The position numbers and the translations under genes were made by a program. From assembly GCA_945787105.1 (NCBI GenBank), contig CALZGZ010000103.1, forward strand, positions 1 through 38,068: a DNA stretch of 38,068 nt, read 5' to 3'. Below are positions 1 through 8,471 of this stretch, piece after piece (within the stretch, counting starts at the first letter, position 1; each line of letters starts with the position of its first letter). Under the pieces are notes generated by a model that saw only the letters and a program-made list of their open reading frames with translations, had not been told where the DNA came from and made no database searches. Source of the stretch: an uncultured Gammaproteobacteria bacterium. GTDB taxonomy: Bacteria > Pseudomonadota > Gammaproteobacteria > Arenicellales > JAANXG01.

Positions 1-237
1 CAAAAGCGCCGCCATGGCCGCCCTCTCCCTCTCCACCACAAAACGGACTCACCCCATTGGGGGTCAAACCGGCGTTTTCGCGGCAACGTTGCGGGCAACG
101 GCCTAGGGGACGCTGTCACTAATCCCTGCAAAACGGCCATTCATGTACTAAATTTACAGATACAGACATCGTGTGAAGGACAACGCCCAAACGCGCGGTT
201 AAGAACGCGGGACATTGTCTACAACTGGGGGGTGACC
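1..237. other. Upstream intergenic region, no gene seen
   Basis: No convincing coding frame. It holds a small CCCC-ATT-GGGG hairpin near 53-64 and a palindrome GCAACGTTGC near 84-93. The last bases carry the G-rich ribosome-binding site of the following gene. It may contain that gene's promoter, but I cannot place -10/-35 boxes with confidence. Confidence 0.4.
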
Positions 238-555
238 ATGACCAATATGTTGAAGAACTGCTGGGAAATTACTAAGTGTGGGCGCGAAAAGAACGGCGCA
301 AAAGCATATGAACTGGGTGAGTGCGCCGCCTCGATAGAGGGACTGGGTCATAGCTGCTGGGCCTTCGTTGGCGCATCCGGATGCGCAATGGTGCGCGGTA
401 AGGACGCGCTGAAAAACGACAACGGCTGCTTGACTTGTGAGGTCTATCGACGGTACTTCAGAACCCTGGATACGGCCGCAAATGGAATCGCCGAGTTTTT
501 TCCGAAAGAAGAGAACAAATACACGAACATGCTGTTGGAGCGATTGAAGCTGTAA
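238..555 (+). CDS. Small cysteine-rich 'two-CW' domain protein
   Basis: A 105-residue soluble protein with cysteines at 8, 14, 29, 40, 49, 64 and 67 and two Cys-Trp pairs (C8-W9 and C40-W41). The opening N-C-W-E-x-x-K-C-G-R-E pattern recurs in many small proteobacterial proteins and as an accessory module in signalling proteins; it is thought to bind a metal or an Fe-S centre. No signal peptide or membrane segment is visible. ATG 238 was chosen because a GGGGGG Shine-Dalgarno stretch lies about four bases upstream; an in-frame GTG at 232 falls inside that stretch. The downstream gene converges from the other strand. The exact role is unknown. The family call is confident from the motif; metal binding is inference. 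Confidence 0.75.
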   Translation: MTNMLKNCWEITKCGREKNGAKAYELGECAASIEGLGHSCWAFVGASGCAMVRGKDALKNDNGCLTCEVYRRYFRTLDTAANGIAEFFPKEENKYTNMLLERLKL

Positions 556-622
556 AAGAACAATAGGCAACAAAACCCGTGAATAGAAAAATATGAGTTC
601 GAGCGGACCGATGTACTCAGCT

Positions 623-2585
623 CTATTTGATGCGTAATACCCTGATCTGACCGTCATCGTATATGACGTCTGCGTAACCATCAGTAGTTGAAATCTTAGA
701 CAAGAACGACACAAATTGTTGGTGCCGCAAGGCAATGATACGCCGTCGCGGAAAGTCGTTTTTTAACGCAAATTGCATGGCTTTTCTTGACCGGACAGCC
801 GGACCCGCGTATTGCCAAAGCACATTTGAGGTACCTTGACTTTTCAGGTATTCGACACCAGCGTCGAGCTCAGACGCAAATGGAAAATCCAACCCAGGGC
901 TGGTCAAGCCTGCCGGGTCCACATCGACAATGTTGTTGCGGGCGTAATTCAATTGGAAGGAGGCCTTGGTCCACACCAACGCTGTTTCACCTGCCGGAAT
1001 AGCGGCTTGCGCACCCTGCACCCATCTCCTGCCCCGTGGTCCCATGACGAAATCACAATAATGCACATAGTCCCTATGCTTAAGCGTTGGGATCGCCAGA
1101 GCGTGTCCAAGACGCCAAGCCTGCTCGTATCGCGCTAACACAGAGGGAGCGAACGCTACCAACACGCTGCAGCCGGCAATTATGGTTACCCAACGAAGAA
1201 TTGTCTCGCGGGCGTGTTTCAAATTCCCATGCTCCCAGGAACCAACCGCCGCCGCAAATAAGGCGCATCCAGCGATTAAAACCGGGCCGACGTATCGAAC
1301 ACCTGCATTATGCCCCGACATCATCGGGGCAAGTATCCACATACCTATGATGTAAAAAATCGCCAAAGACAATGCCGCCGACAGCAGCATCCAACTCTTG
1401 GGATTGGGCTTTCTAACGGAATACGCGGCGACACAACTCACCGTAATTAAAGCGAGAACGAAGAACGAGAAATGCATGTTGGTAACATTAAATCCATAAA
1501 AAAGAATTTCCGTGGAAAACGGTTGCCAAGCCGGCAATATGGGCGCGGAATGCAATTCGCTAGAGAACATAAATTCCGTCTCAGGTACGCTCATGACCGC
1601 AACCAACTTGTCTCCGTGACTTCCTAGCCATGGGGCGGCAAAAAAAAAGCGACGAGAATGGAATCCGTAAGCCCCAATCAAGAAATGGTAACCGGTTACG
1701 CGACCCTAATACAGAAACACCGAGAAAGAACGCATAATGCACGGGAATGAACAACGCCAAAGATGTCTTCAACGAAAGTAATGCGGCATAACTCAAACCA
1801 AACAAAATAGAATGCCGCCAATTAAAACAATCATCAATTGAATCGCAGAAAAACGGTATCGTGAAAACCAATATGAGAACAGCTGCGCCCATATAAATCG
1901 CCGACGTATTGACATAGAGAGGATCTATAAATGAGATCATGGCGCAAAAAAATACAGACCAACCCCAATGTCTTCCCAGAAATTTCAAAAACGCCGCCAT
2001 AGTCGCCATGCATAAGGTCAATCCCAAAACGGCATCAATGGCGTTCACATACGCGATTGGACGTACCATGTAGGCAAAGCTTTGCAGAAAGCTCATCCCT
2101 CCCATGGCTTCGGTCCCCAACGCGTCGAATTTGCTGGCCGGCAACATTCCCTGCTGCAGCATGCGAACCGGATATTTCAAGTATTTCTCGAAATCGTCGT
2201 GGAGATTAAATGCAGACGGGTTTGCATAAAAAATATAAGCAACCAAACCAAATATAATTACTGGCCAGTAATGCAATGATTCCTTAAAACCGATAGTCAA
2301 TACTTGCGGCCAATCATTATTCACTTGTTCCAAAGTGCCTCTCAACACCCGAGATAAGTGCCACAGTCCAATAACCCATCCGATTAACGTAATACCCAAT
2401 AAGGATCCCGCGTACGCGAGGCCAAGAATATTCAGCACCCCGCCGACAACCAATAAAGCAGTCAACCCCACCACAGGGACAACGCCCATAGGAAGCTTTG
2501 TGTTCAAAATACCGGCAACACCGGCTCCGAATCCGTACAAAGCGAAGTAGAAAGAAACAAGCAAAGCTAGAAAGAAGATGTCCAT
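623..2585 (-). pseudogene. Polytopic membrane protein (GT-C glycosyltransferase-like), frameshifted
   Basis: Two overlapping reading frames form one gene of about 654 codons. The N-terminal half (from ATG 2585) carries about nine hydrophobic segments and a luminal-type H-D-D-F-E-K-Y-L-K-Y motif after the third or fourth segment, reminiscent of GT-C fold glycosyltransferases. The C-terminal half (to 623) has more membrane segments and a soluble tail of about 170 residues. The frames meet at a run of nine A/T at 1640-1648. Removing one base joins ...SSLFF to AAPWLGSHG. The locus is AT-richer than its neighbours, hinting at transfer. It may be a true pseudogene, a phase-variable tract or a sequencing error. 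The GT-C assignment is tentative; membrane topology and the frameshift are seen directly. Confidence 0.6.
1640..1648. repeat. 9-nt A homopolymer at the frameshift point
   Basis: Nine consecutive A on the plus strand (T on the coding strand) lie exactly where the two halves of the membrane-protein gene change frame. With eight bases the gene reads through continuously. Confidence 0.85.
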
Positions 2586-2950
2586 ATACCCATCTTAGTA
2601 CGACATGCTAATCCTAAGGATTTACAGAGCAAATGCTGCGCTGGGCGTTGTGATCGACCAGCCACTGACTAATCAGCACAAGGGAAGCACCGAGTCCGGT
2701 TTGGGTATTTCGTCGACATCGTGCCCAATCACGCCGACATTTTCTAATTCAAATATCGCATTGGATAACGGAGAAGGATAACCAGAAGGAGCCCCTTTGT
2801 TTTGTGACGCGTAAGCAAATGGGTACCGGACAGATGGCCTGATCTGCCGGCATTATGCTACGCTTCGCGTGTCGTACCTCGCGCGCTAATCCCCGTCTTT
2901 ACGCCAACCTCGTCATCCGCACCTAGCGACCATGTCTTACCGAGACCGCG
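2586..2950. other. Intergenic, nothing recognised
   Basis: This 365-base stretch lies between the 3' end of the aminotransferase gene and the 5' end of the membrane-protein gene, both on the minus strand. I see no ORF with coding character, no clear terminator and none of the repeats found elsewhere in the window. It presumably contains the promoter of the membrane-protein gene. Confidence 0.3.
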
Positions 2951-4297
2951 TCAAGCGCCCAGGACGCTGGTAATCGCATCGTTTACGATTACCACCATGC
3001 GGTCGAGCTGGTCGTGGTCGATCACAATCGGCGGTGCCAGCAAAAGGATATCGTCACGAATCCGCGTGAACAGGCCCCGTTCGATCATGGCAAGTTGAAT
3101 ATGCGCGCCAATCTTCCTACCGGCGTCGAAAGAACGTTTGCTTGCCCGATCTTCGACGATCTCGACACCACACATCAGTCCTAGGCCGCGGATGTCCCCG
3201 ACGTGCGGGTGATCCGTGAGTGTGGCGCGCAGCTGGTCTACCAAGTATTGGCCCTTGTCGGCCGCTTGTTGTGGGAAATTTTCTTTTTCGATGACATCCA
3301 GCATCGCGCACCCGATGGCGCACCCCACCGGATGTCCGCTATAGGTATAGGCGTGCATCCAGGCCTGCCCGCTTTCGTTCATGGTCTGCGCGATCTCGTC
3401 GCTGATTCCGATGCCACCGAGGGGGAAATAGCCGGAAGTAATCGCCTTGGCAAACTGCATCAAATCCGGTTCGACACCCCAATGCTGGAGACCGAATAGC
3501 TTCCCGGTGCGGCCGAATCCGGTGATCACTTCGTCGGAGACAAGCAACACCTCGTATTGATTGCAGATCTCGCGGATCCTAGGGAAATAATCATCCTGGG
3601 GCACGATTAGCCCACCCGCTCCCTGTACCGGCTCGGCGATGAACATGGCCACGGTCTCCGGACCTTCGCGCAGAATCGCCTGCTCCAGCTCCTCGGCCGC
3701 GGCAACACCTTGACTGACGCCCGCCGGCGCTTGATAGCGATAGGGATACGGCGATGGAATATGGGTGAACCCCGGTATCCGCGGCTCGAACATCGGCCAG
3801 TAGGCGCTCATCCCGGTGGCGCACATAGCCGCCAGGGTGACGCCATGGTACCCCCACTGGCGGGAAATGACCTTGGTCTTCTCGGGTTTACCCTTGAGCT
3901 TCCAGTAGAAACGCGCCATCTTGATGTTGCTGTCCGTGCTTTCCCCACCGCCGGAGGTGAAAAAGAAGCGGTTAATACTCGGGTAGGTAATCGACGCGAG
4001 ACGCTCGGCAAGCTCGATCGCCTTGGGGTTCGAACTCCCGGTGTAACCGGAGACGTAGGGCAATGTCGCCATCTGTTCACTGGCCGCATCGATCAGTTCC
4101 CCCCGTCCGTGACCGGCGGTGACATTCCATAAGCCGGCCAACCCGTCGATGCAGGTGTTACCGTCGGCATCGGTCAAGATTACCCCCTCACCACGAACCC
4201 ACACACGTGCCTTTTCATGCATCAGCTGACTGTGCAGCGGGTGAATCAAGTGCTGCTGGTCTAAGGAGAGTAATGTTGCGTTCTGTTGGGTCATCAT
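2951..4297 (-). CDS. Class III (omega) aminotransferase, PLP-dependent
   Basis: A full-length fold-type I, class III aminotransferase of 448 residues. Family features are present: G-L-W near 55-57, the S-G-G-G-E-S phosphate-binding stretch at 115-120, W-G-Y-H-G at 148-152 (aromatic stacking on PLP), D255 in L-V-S-D-E-V (pyridine nitrogen), and the Schiff-base lysine K284 in F-A-K-A-I-T-S-G-Y. The overall pattern resembles putrescine/beta-alanine:pyruvate aminotransferases (SpuC/OapT type), which move an amino group from a primary amine or omega-amino acid to pyruvate or a keto acid. The substrate cannot be decided from sequence. It starts at a double ATG with only a weak purine-rich ribosome site. 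It is monocistronic, set apart from the next minus-strand genes by a 545-base repeat-rich gap. Cytoplasmic. Confidence 0.9.
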   Translation of the reverse strand: MMTQQNATLLSLDQQHLIHPLHSQLMHEKARVWVRGEGVILTDADGNTCIDGLAGLWNVTAGHGRGELIDAASEQMATLPYVSGYTGSSNPKAIELAERLASITYPSINRFFFTSGGGESTDSNIKMARFYWKLKGKPEKTKVISRQWGYHGVTLAAMCATGMSAYWPMFEPRIPGFTHIPSPYPYRYQAPAGVSQGVAAAEELEQAILREGPETVAMFIAEPVQGAGGLIVPQDDYFPRIREICNQYEVLLVSDEVITGFGRTGKLFGLQHWGVEPDLMQFAKAITSGYFPLGGIGISDEIAQTMNESGQAWMHAYTYSGHPVGCAIGCAMLDVIEKENFPQQAADKGQYLVDQLRATLTDHPHVGDIRGLGLMCGVEIVEDRASKRSFDAGRKIGAHIQLAMIERGLFTRIRDDILLLAPPIVIDHDQLDRMVVIVNDAITSVLGA

Positions 4298-4571
4298 TAT
4301 TTGTATCGCTTTGAGTTCGTTTAAGAATGGCTCACGGCATGCATAGGATCCACAAGATTGTAACGCTAACGGCTCAGAGAGTACTGGTTACACCCTGGGA
4401 AACGGCGAGCTATTATACAGCACAGACACACGATAAGTCGCAGGTCGCCCCGGGGCCACATATCGCACCAAGGCACCCCGCCTATATTCTTGCCACGTAA
4501 CGTGGCGAATCGAAAGTCGCCATTTCATGGAACAAACGCTGCGGGTCTCTCCGGTTTATCGCCATGAAGCG
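4298..4571. other. Leader/promoter region of the aminotransferase
   Basis: Non-coding. It should hold the promoter of the minus-strand aminotransferase. It contains a near-perfect palindrome, GCCACGT-A-ACGTGGC (4492-4506), that could be an operator or hairpin, and one copy of the short motif ending GCACCAAGG. Confidence 0.35.
4455..4474 (+). repeat. Short dispersed motif (..CATATCGCACCAAGGC)
   Basis: Shares CATAT[C/T]GCACCAAGG with sites at 28021, 17967 and, inverted, 33928. This is the most diverged copy on its 5' side. Confidence 0.5.
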
Positions 4572-4630
4572 AGGCGCAGTTATCCCGGTGCTGACTCAGT
4601 CTCGAACGTCTGCACTTGCGCTGCACTCAA
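4572..4630 (+). repeat. Dispersed repeat, ~50 bp, copy 1
   Basis: Matches 18070-18125 over about 50 bases with a few substitutions. Shared blocks include TTATCCCGG, GCTGACTC and CTGCACTTGCGCT. It carries overlapping ORFs that are not credible genes. Confidence 0.7.
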
Positions 4631-4667
4631 CAGAAAAAACAAGGTCGGAGTCACACACTCTGACTCC
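4631..4667 (-). terminator. Candidate hairpin terminator downstream of the aldo/keto reductase
   Basis: Read on the minus strand, GGAGTCA pairs with TGACTCC (4647-4653 with 4661-4667), followed after seven bases by GTTTTTTC. It lies about 175 bases beyond the aldo/keto reductase stop, so it may end the transporter-reductase transcript. The spacer before the T-run makes it imperfect. Confidence 0.4.
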
Positions 4668-4674
4668 CCTTATT

Positions 4675-4800
4675 TCTTCGCACCTGCGCGGCGCCTGTCC
4701 CCGCATAGCAGGGGGCTCGTGCCCGCACAGCAGGGGAACAGCAGGGGAACCAGCCGCCCGGCCCTATGCGGTGTCGCGGGGCTTGTCCCATCGCCATCAT
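4675..4800 (-). repeat. Composite GC-rich repeat (palindromic 21-mer family), copy 1
   Basis: On the minus strand this contains two variants of CCCCTGCTGTGCGGGG plus flanking GGGCGGCTGG. The same units occur near 33800 and 36510-36600. The palindromes create many false ORFs with PHSRG / PAQQG peptides in several frames. Confidence 0.7.
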
Positions 4801-4842
4801 CCGCGCTGCGTGGCGCACGATGCGAGCCGGGAATGGCGCGAT

Positions 4843-5787
4843 TTACAGATCCTCGACAAATCGTGCCATGCGGCCGCGCATGGTCGCGTCGGGCAACCGC
4901 CCCAATCCCGCGCCCATATTGTCGATCAGGTGTTTTGGTTTGCGCGTCGCAGGGATCACGTTGGTGACGCGGGGATCACTAATCAGGTACTTGATGAAGA
5001 AGTGACCCCAGCTATTACAGTCAAACTCGGCGGTCCAAGCAGGCAACGGTTTGCCGCGCACCTTGCGGAACAAGGCCCCCTTCTCGAAGTTGCGATGAGC
5101 GATCACCGCCACCCCGTGGTCCGCGGCCGCCGGTATCAACCGTTGCTCGGCTTGCCGGTTGACGATCGAATACGGAAATTGCACGAAATCCAGTTTTTCC
5201 GATCTTATCAAGCGTTCCAAATCATCGAATGCGCTCGCAGTGTAATGAGTAATGCCGACATACCGGATCCTTTTTTGCGCAATCCAGTCACGTATCGTCG
5301 CCAGATGGATTTGCGTATCCACAAGATTGTGGACTTGCATCAGGTCGATAACCGGTGCGCGCAGCAATTGGAAAGAATTCTCCATCTGCTCGACTCCTTG
5401 TTCGCGTCCGGGGGTCCATACCTTGGTCGCGTAGAACAATGCATCATCCAACTCGAGGTCGGACACCAAATCGCCGACGACTTCCTCGGCGCGGCCGTAC
5501 ATCGGCGACGAATCGATCATGGTCCCGCCGTGTTCAACGAACAAGCGCACGACCTCGCGTAGCGGGGCGCGGGAATTCTCGTCACCGGCGACATCAAACG
5601 TGCGCGCGGTGCCCAATCCGATGACCGGAATGGATTCCGCCGACGAGGGTATCTTGCGCTTGCGCTGTTCAGCGGCCGTCGCATTCACCTTAAAAGGTCC
5701 GATCACCGCTAAGCCGGCGAGAGCGGACAATCGCTTCAATGCCTGGCGCCGGGTCAAATTTTGCGGCGAGTCGTTACTCTGCATCAT
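4843..5787 (-). CDS. Aldo/keto reductase with twin-arginine-type leader
   Basis: A 314-residue NAD(P)H-dependent oxidoreductase of the aldo/keto reductase superfamily. The catalytic tetrad is visible as D92 (I-D-S-S-P-M-Y), Y97, K122 (Y-A-T-K-V-W) and H153 (M-Q-V-H-N). Residues 12-38 read L-T-R-R-Q-A-L-K-R-L followed by a hydrophobic stretch ending near A-T-A-A. That looks like a Tat signal, so the enzyme is probably exported folded with its cofactor. The first ATG overlaps the stop of the upstream transporter gene as ATGA (5784-5787), implying translational coupling. The substrate is unknown; a periplasmic aldehyde or ketone is likely. The family call is strong; Tat export is inferred from the motif. 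Confidence 0.85.
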   Translation of the reverse strand: MMQSNDSPQNLTRRQALKRLSALAGLAVIGPFKVNATAAEQRKRKIPSSAESIPVIGLGTARTFDVAGDENSRAPLREVVRLFVEHGGTMIDSSPMYGRAEEVVGDLVSDLELDDALFYATKVWTPGREQGVEQMENSFQLLRAPVIDLMQVHNLVDTQIHLATIRDWIAQKRIRYVGITHYTASAFDDLERLIRSEKLDFVQFPYSIVNRQAEQRLIPAAADHGVAVIAHRNFEKGALFRKVRGKPLPAWTAEFDCNSWGHFFIKYLISDPRVTNVIPATRKPKHLIDNMGAGLGRLPDATMRGRMARFVEDL

Positions 5788-7112
5788 GGCGTTTTGTCTC
5801 CAATTAATGCCGGGGCAGCGTCTAGGATATCAGCATGATGCTCTTGCCGGGCCCGCGCCCGACCCAACCGCCACCCGGAAATCAGCCAAATCGCCGCCAC
5901 CGGCACCGCTACCCACGCGATGCCCGCCGCGGTCAGACCCAACGCGGTGAGCCCCGCATATGCCCAGCCACTGACCGCGTCTCCGCCCCGGTATACGGCG
6001 GTGTCGATGAAGTTTTTCGATTTGTACTTATCGGCCACCGGCAACACCGTGTACAACATCTCGCGGCCCGGTCGCGCGATGGCGTAGTTTCCGGCACGTC
6101 TGAGAATCTGCACAACGAGTAACACGATCAACACCGGCGCCGTGGCCAGCGCCGTAAACCCAATAATAAGAAAGAGCGGCACTACGGCAAGCGTCACCGA
6201 CAATCCGAATCGGCTGGCCAGCCGACCGGTTACGAATAGCTGCAGCCCGATGGTCAAGGCATTGGTGCCAAAATCGATCAGCGCAAACACTCGTGTGCGT
6301 TCTTCGGAAGTGGCGAAGGCATCGCGTACGATGCCCGCCTGGGTGAAGTACAGAAATGTCGCCAACGTCGTATACAGCAATATGTACAGGCAGATCCCCA
6401 GAAGATAAGGCGATCGTGCCACGCGTTTCATGCCATCGAACCAGTTGCCTCCGATCGGATGAGTGTCCAATTGATGTACCGGCCGATCCTGGCCGTCCGC
6501 CCAACTGCGCAATCGACGAATACAAACCAGTGCGATACAAAGAAACAATGCCGATACCCACAACAGGTTCGACGTTCCGAGCGGCACCGCCAAGCTTACC
6601 GTCAGCGCCGGTCCGACGACCGCACCGGCACTCCCTCCCGCCGCGATGAACCCAAACAGCCGCTTGGCCTGCCCGTCATCGTATAGTTCGACCATGAACG
6701 ACCAAAACACCGATATCACAAACAAGTTGAAAACACTCAGCCATACAAAAAACACCCGCGCGACCAAAGCGGGTTTGATTCCGCTTGCAAACAGAAAATA
6801 AAACACCACGATATTGGCGATGAAAAACCCGTACACCAGAACCAGGAGTTTTCCGCGGGAATAGCGCGAGGACACCCAACCAAACAACGGCACCACACAC
6901 AACATGGTCACGAACGTGGCGGTAAACAGCCATTGCAGATTCTCAACACCGCCGCGTATCCCCATCTCATCGCGAATCGGACGCAGGATGTAATAGGCGC
7001 AGAGCAGCATAAAGAAATACAGAAATGACCAACCCAACGCGCGCAACTCGTTGGGCTCTGCGGAGACGAGCCGGCTCACGCGGCCGGGTATTGAGTGATT
7101 GGGTGTCGACAC
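5784..7112 (-). CDS. MFS / NTP-NDP exchange-like transporter (ATP/ADP translocase family)
   Basis: An integral membrane protein of 442 residues with about twelve hydrophobic segments. The early Y-Y-I-L-R-P-I-R-D-E-M motif and the later A-R-P-G-R-E-M-L-Y...K-Y-K-S-K-N-F-I-D-T...Y-R-G-G-D block are typical of bacterial NTP/NDP-exchange-transporter (Tlc/Npt-like) proteins within the major facilitator superfamily. Free-living bacteria carry many of these with unproven substrates, so nucleotide transport should not be assumed. It starts at GTG 7112 with no strong ribosome-binding site. The stop overlaps the start of the Tat-type reductase gene, which suggests the two act together, possibly on an imported or exported compound. 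Confidence 0.82.
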   Translation of the reverse strand: MSTPNHSIPGRVSRLVSAEPNELRALGWSFLYFFMLLCAYYILRPIRDEMGIRGGVENLQWLFTATFVTMLCVVPLFGWVSSRYSRGKLLVLVYGFFIANIVVFYFLFASGIKPALVARVFFVWLSVFNLFVISVFWSFMVELYDDGQAKRLFGFIAAGGSAGAVVGPALTVSLAVPLGTSNLLWVSALFLCIALVCIRRLRSWADGQDRPVHQLDTHPIGGNWFDGMKRVARSPYLLGICLYILLYTTLATFLYFTQAGIVRDAFATSEERTRVFALIDFGTNALTIGLQLFVTGRLASRFGLSVTLAVVPLFLIIGFTALATAPVLIVLLVVQILRRAGNYAIARPGREMLYTVLPVADKYKSKNFIDTAVYRGGDAVSGWAYAGLTALGLTAAGIAWVAVPVAAIWLISGWRLGRARARQEHHADILDAAPALIGDKTP

Positions 7113-7194
7113 CGCTATCGCTGACCGAAGATGGTAGTCATTAATGTAAGATACCGGGAACAGACCTAAGTTGGAAAAGGCATTTGGAAAACAA

Positions 7195-7295
7195 TCGGTG
7201 ACGATTTTCGACTTAAGGACCTACAACACGTCTACGGACCCGAAAAAAATCGGCGCCCACGCCTTTATTAAGGCCAAAAATAATCGTCAACGACC
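7195..7295 (+). repeat. Hairpin element, copy 1 (longer, degraded)
   Basis: Ends TCGGTGACGATT (7195-7206) and AATCGTCAACGACC (7282-7295) are inverted with one mismatch. The interior shares AACACGTCTAC and the following 'ACCC..AAAA' with the element at 8366-8436. No ORF inside. It looks like a non-autonomous palindromic element. Confidence 0.6.
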
Positions 7296-7324
7296 CATTG
7301 TCGTCCCACTCGAGATAACGTTTC

Positions 7325-7475
7325 ATGCTGTGAACCCTTCGGCTTCGCTCAGGGCAGGTTTTTAAATATATCATCCTGAGGCGCAGCGCGCAGAAGGATC
7401 TTACCCTGCCACAGTCACCACCGGCATCCAAGGCAGCCAGATTCCCCGCTACGCTCAGAATGACAACGAGCATTC
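7325..7475 (+). repeat. TCATCCTGAG...CTCAGAATGACA palindromic repeat
   Basis: Opposed ends TCATCCTGAGGCGCAGC and GCTACGCTCAGAATGACA, with CTTCGGCTTCGCTCAGG upstream. It belongs to the family also seen near 10680, 15285-15480 and 18205. Confidence 0.6.
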
Positions 7476-7620
7476 GATTTACTCTGCCCACACCGCGCTC
7501 GCCGAACTCCGGTCCCCGATCTTTCCTGAGCATCGTCACGGCGAAAATTTGTAGCCGGAAGAGAGAATCATTCGGACCGGGTACAATACGGCCACTCAAG
7601 GTTAACTATGCATCCTTCCC

Positions 7621-8349
7621 ATGACACAATCGGTTTTTATCACTGGAAACAGCGGCGGACTCGGTTATGGATTGACCGCGGAATACTTGTCGCGGGGTTA
7701 TGAGGTCTATGGTCTGAGCCGCCGCGGTTGCACCGGCATCGACACCAAAGCGCTGCATGACGTGCGTTGTGACTTGTCGCGAGCATCCGCCATCGTGCCA
7801 GCTTTGGAGTCGTTACTTGGCGAAGTCAGCCGCTTGAACCTGGTTTTTTTAAACGCCGGCGTGCTTGGTGATATACGTGACATCACCGAAACACCGCTCG
7901 CGGACATCCTGCGGGTAATGGATATCAACGTGTGGGCCAACAAAATCATTCTCGACTGGCTGCATGCACGCGAACTCGGTATCGAACAGATTGTTCTTAT
8001 TTCATCTGGCGCCGCGGTCAAGAGCCACAAAGGTTGGGGCGCATATTCGTTGTCAAAAGCCACATTGAACATGCTCAGCCAGCTATATGCGCCAGAATAC
8101 CCCGACACTCATCTATGCGCCCTAGCACCTGGTCTGGTGGACACCGCAATGCAGGACCATCTATGCAATCCCGATGAAGTCGATGTTGATCGGTACCCAT
8201 CGGTGCAAAAATTGCGGGCTGCCCGCGGAACGGACCGCATGCCCACACCACAGGCGGCGGCACAGCGGTTGGCGCAAGTGATCCCCAAACTCAAAGACCA
8301 TCCAAGCGGCAGCTTTGTCGATGTGCGTACCATGAACGCCGCACCGTAG
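7621..8349 (+). CDS. Short-chain dehydrogenase/reductase (SDR)
   Basis: A 242-residue classical SDR, probably a soluble NAD(P)(H)-dependent alcohol/ketone oxidoreductase. Seen directly: a Rossmann glycine motif T-G-N-S-G-G-L-G near 8-15, N-A-G at 78-80, N103 in the helix-4 position, S128/S129, and the catalytic Y142-x-x-x-K146 in A-Y-S-L-S-K. After the active site, A-P-G-L-V-D-T is the usual P-G loop. The pattern is closest to sepiapterin/benzil-reductase-like SDRs, but the substrate is undecidable. No convincing ribosome-binding site precedes ATG 7621. The gene is isolated, with a related hairpin element on each side (7195-7295 and 8366-8436). Confidence 0.85.
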   Translation: MTQSVFITGNSGGLGYGLTAEYLSRGYEVYGLSRRGCTGIDTKALHDVRCDLSRASAIVPALESLLGEVSRLNLVFLNAGVLGDIRDITETPLADILRVMDINVWANKIILDWLHARELGIEQIVLISSGAAVKSHKGWGAYSLSKATLNMLSQLYAPEYPDTHLCALAPGLVDTAMQDHLCNPDEVDVDRYPSVQKLRAARGTDRMPTPQAAAQRLAQVIPKLKDHPSGSFVDVRTMNAAP

Positions 8350-8365
8350 GCTAGAAAAGGGAAAC

Positions 8366-8436
8366 GGGGTCGGTGACGATTTACCACGCCATATCACAAC
8401 ACGTCTACAAACCCAAAAATAGTCGTCACCGACCCC
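8366..8436 (+). repeat. Hairpin element, copy 2 (perfect 14-bp inverted ends)
   Basis: GGGGTCGGTGACGA (8366-8379) is the exact inverse of TCGTCACCGACCCC (8423-8436), with a 43-base loop carrying AACACGTCTAC. It sits between the SDR and nfeD genes. The long ORF that appears to start at 8373 reads through it artificially. Confidence 0.8.
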
Positions 8437-8471
8437 TTTTGACGAAGTACAATAAGGGTGTCGTGAAGTTT

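Larger units (their letters stand above)
7113..7620. other. 508-base intergenic region made mostly of repeats
   Basis: Lies between divergent genes. It contains a hairpin element (7195-7295) and a TCATCCTGAG-type palindromic repeat (about 7325-7475). The ORFs here overlap these repeats and lack coding character. Promoters for the transporter (minus) and the SDR gene (plus) must be inside but are not recognisable. Confidence 0.4.

Noticed and set aside
199-735. 178-codon minus-strand ORF over the two-CW gene
   Set aside because: Antisense to a gene with a clear cysteine/CW signature and ribosome site; no family pattern in the minus frame.
4564-5562. 332-codon plus-strand ORF over the aldo/keto reductase
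   Set aside because: Antisense shadow; its start is repeat DNA and the minus-strand frame has the full AKR tetrad and a coupled start.
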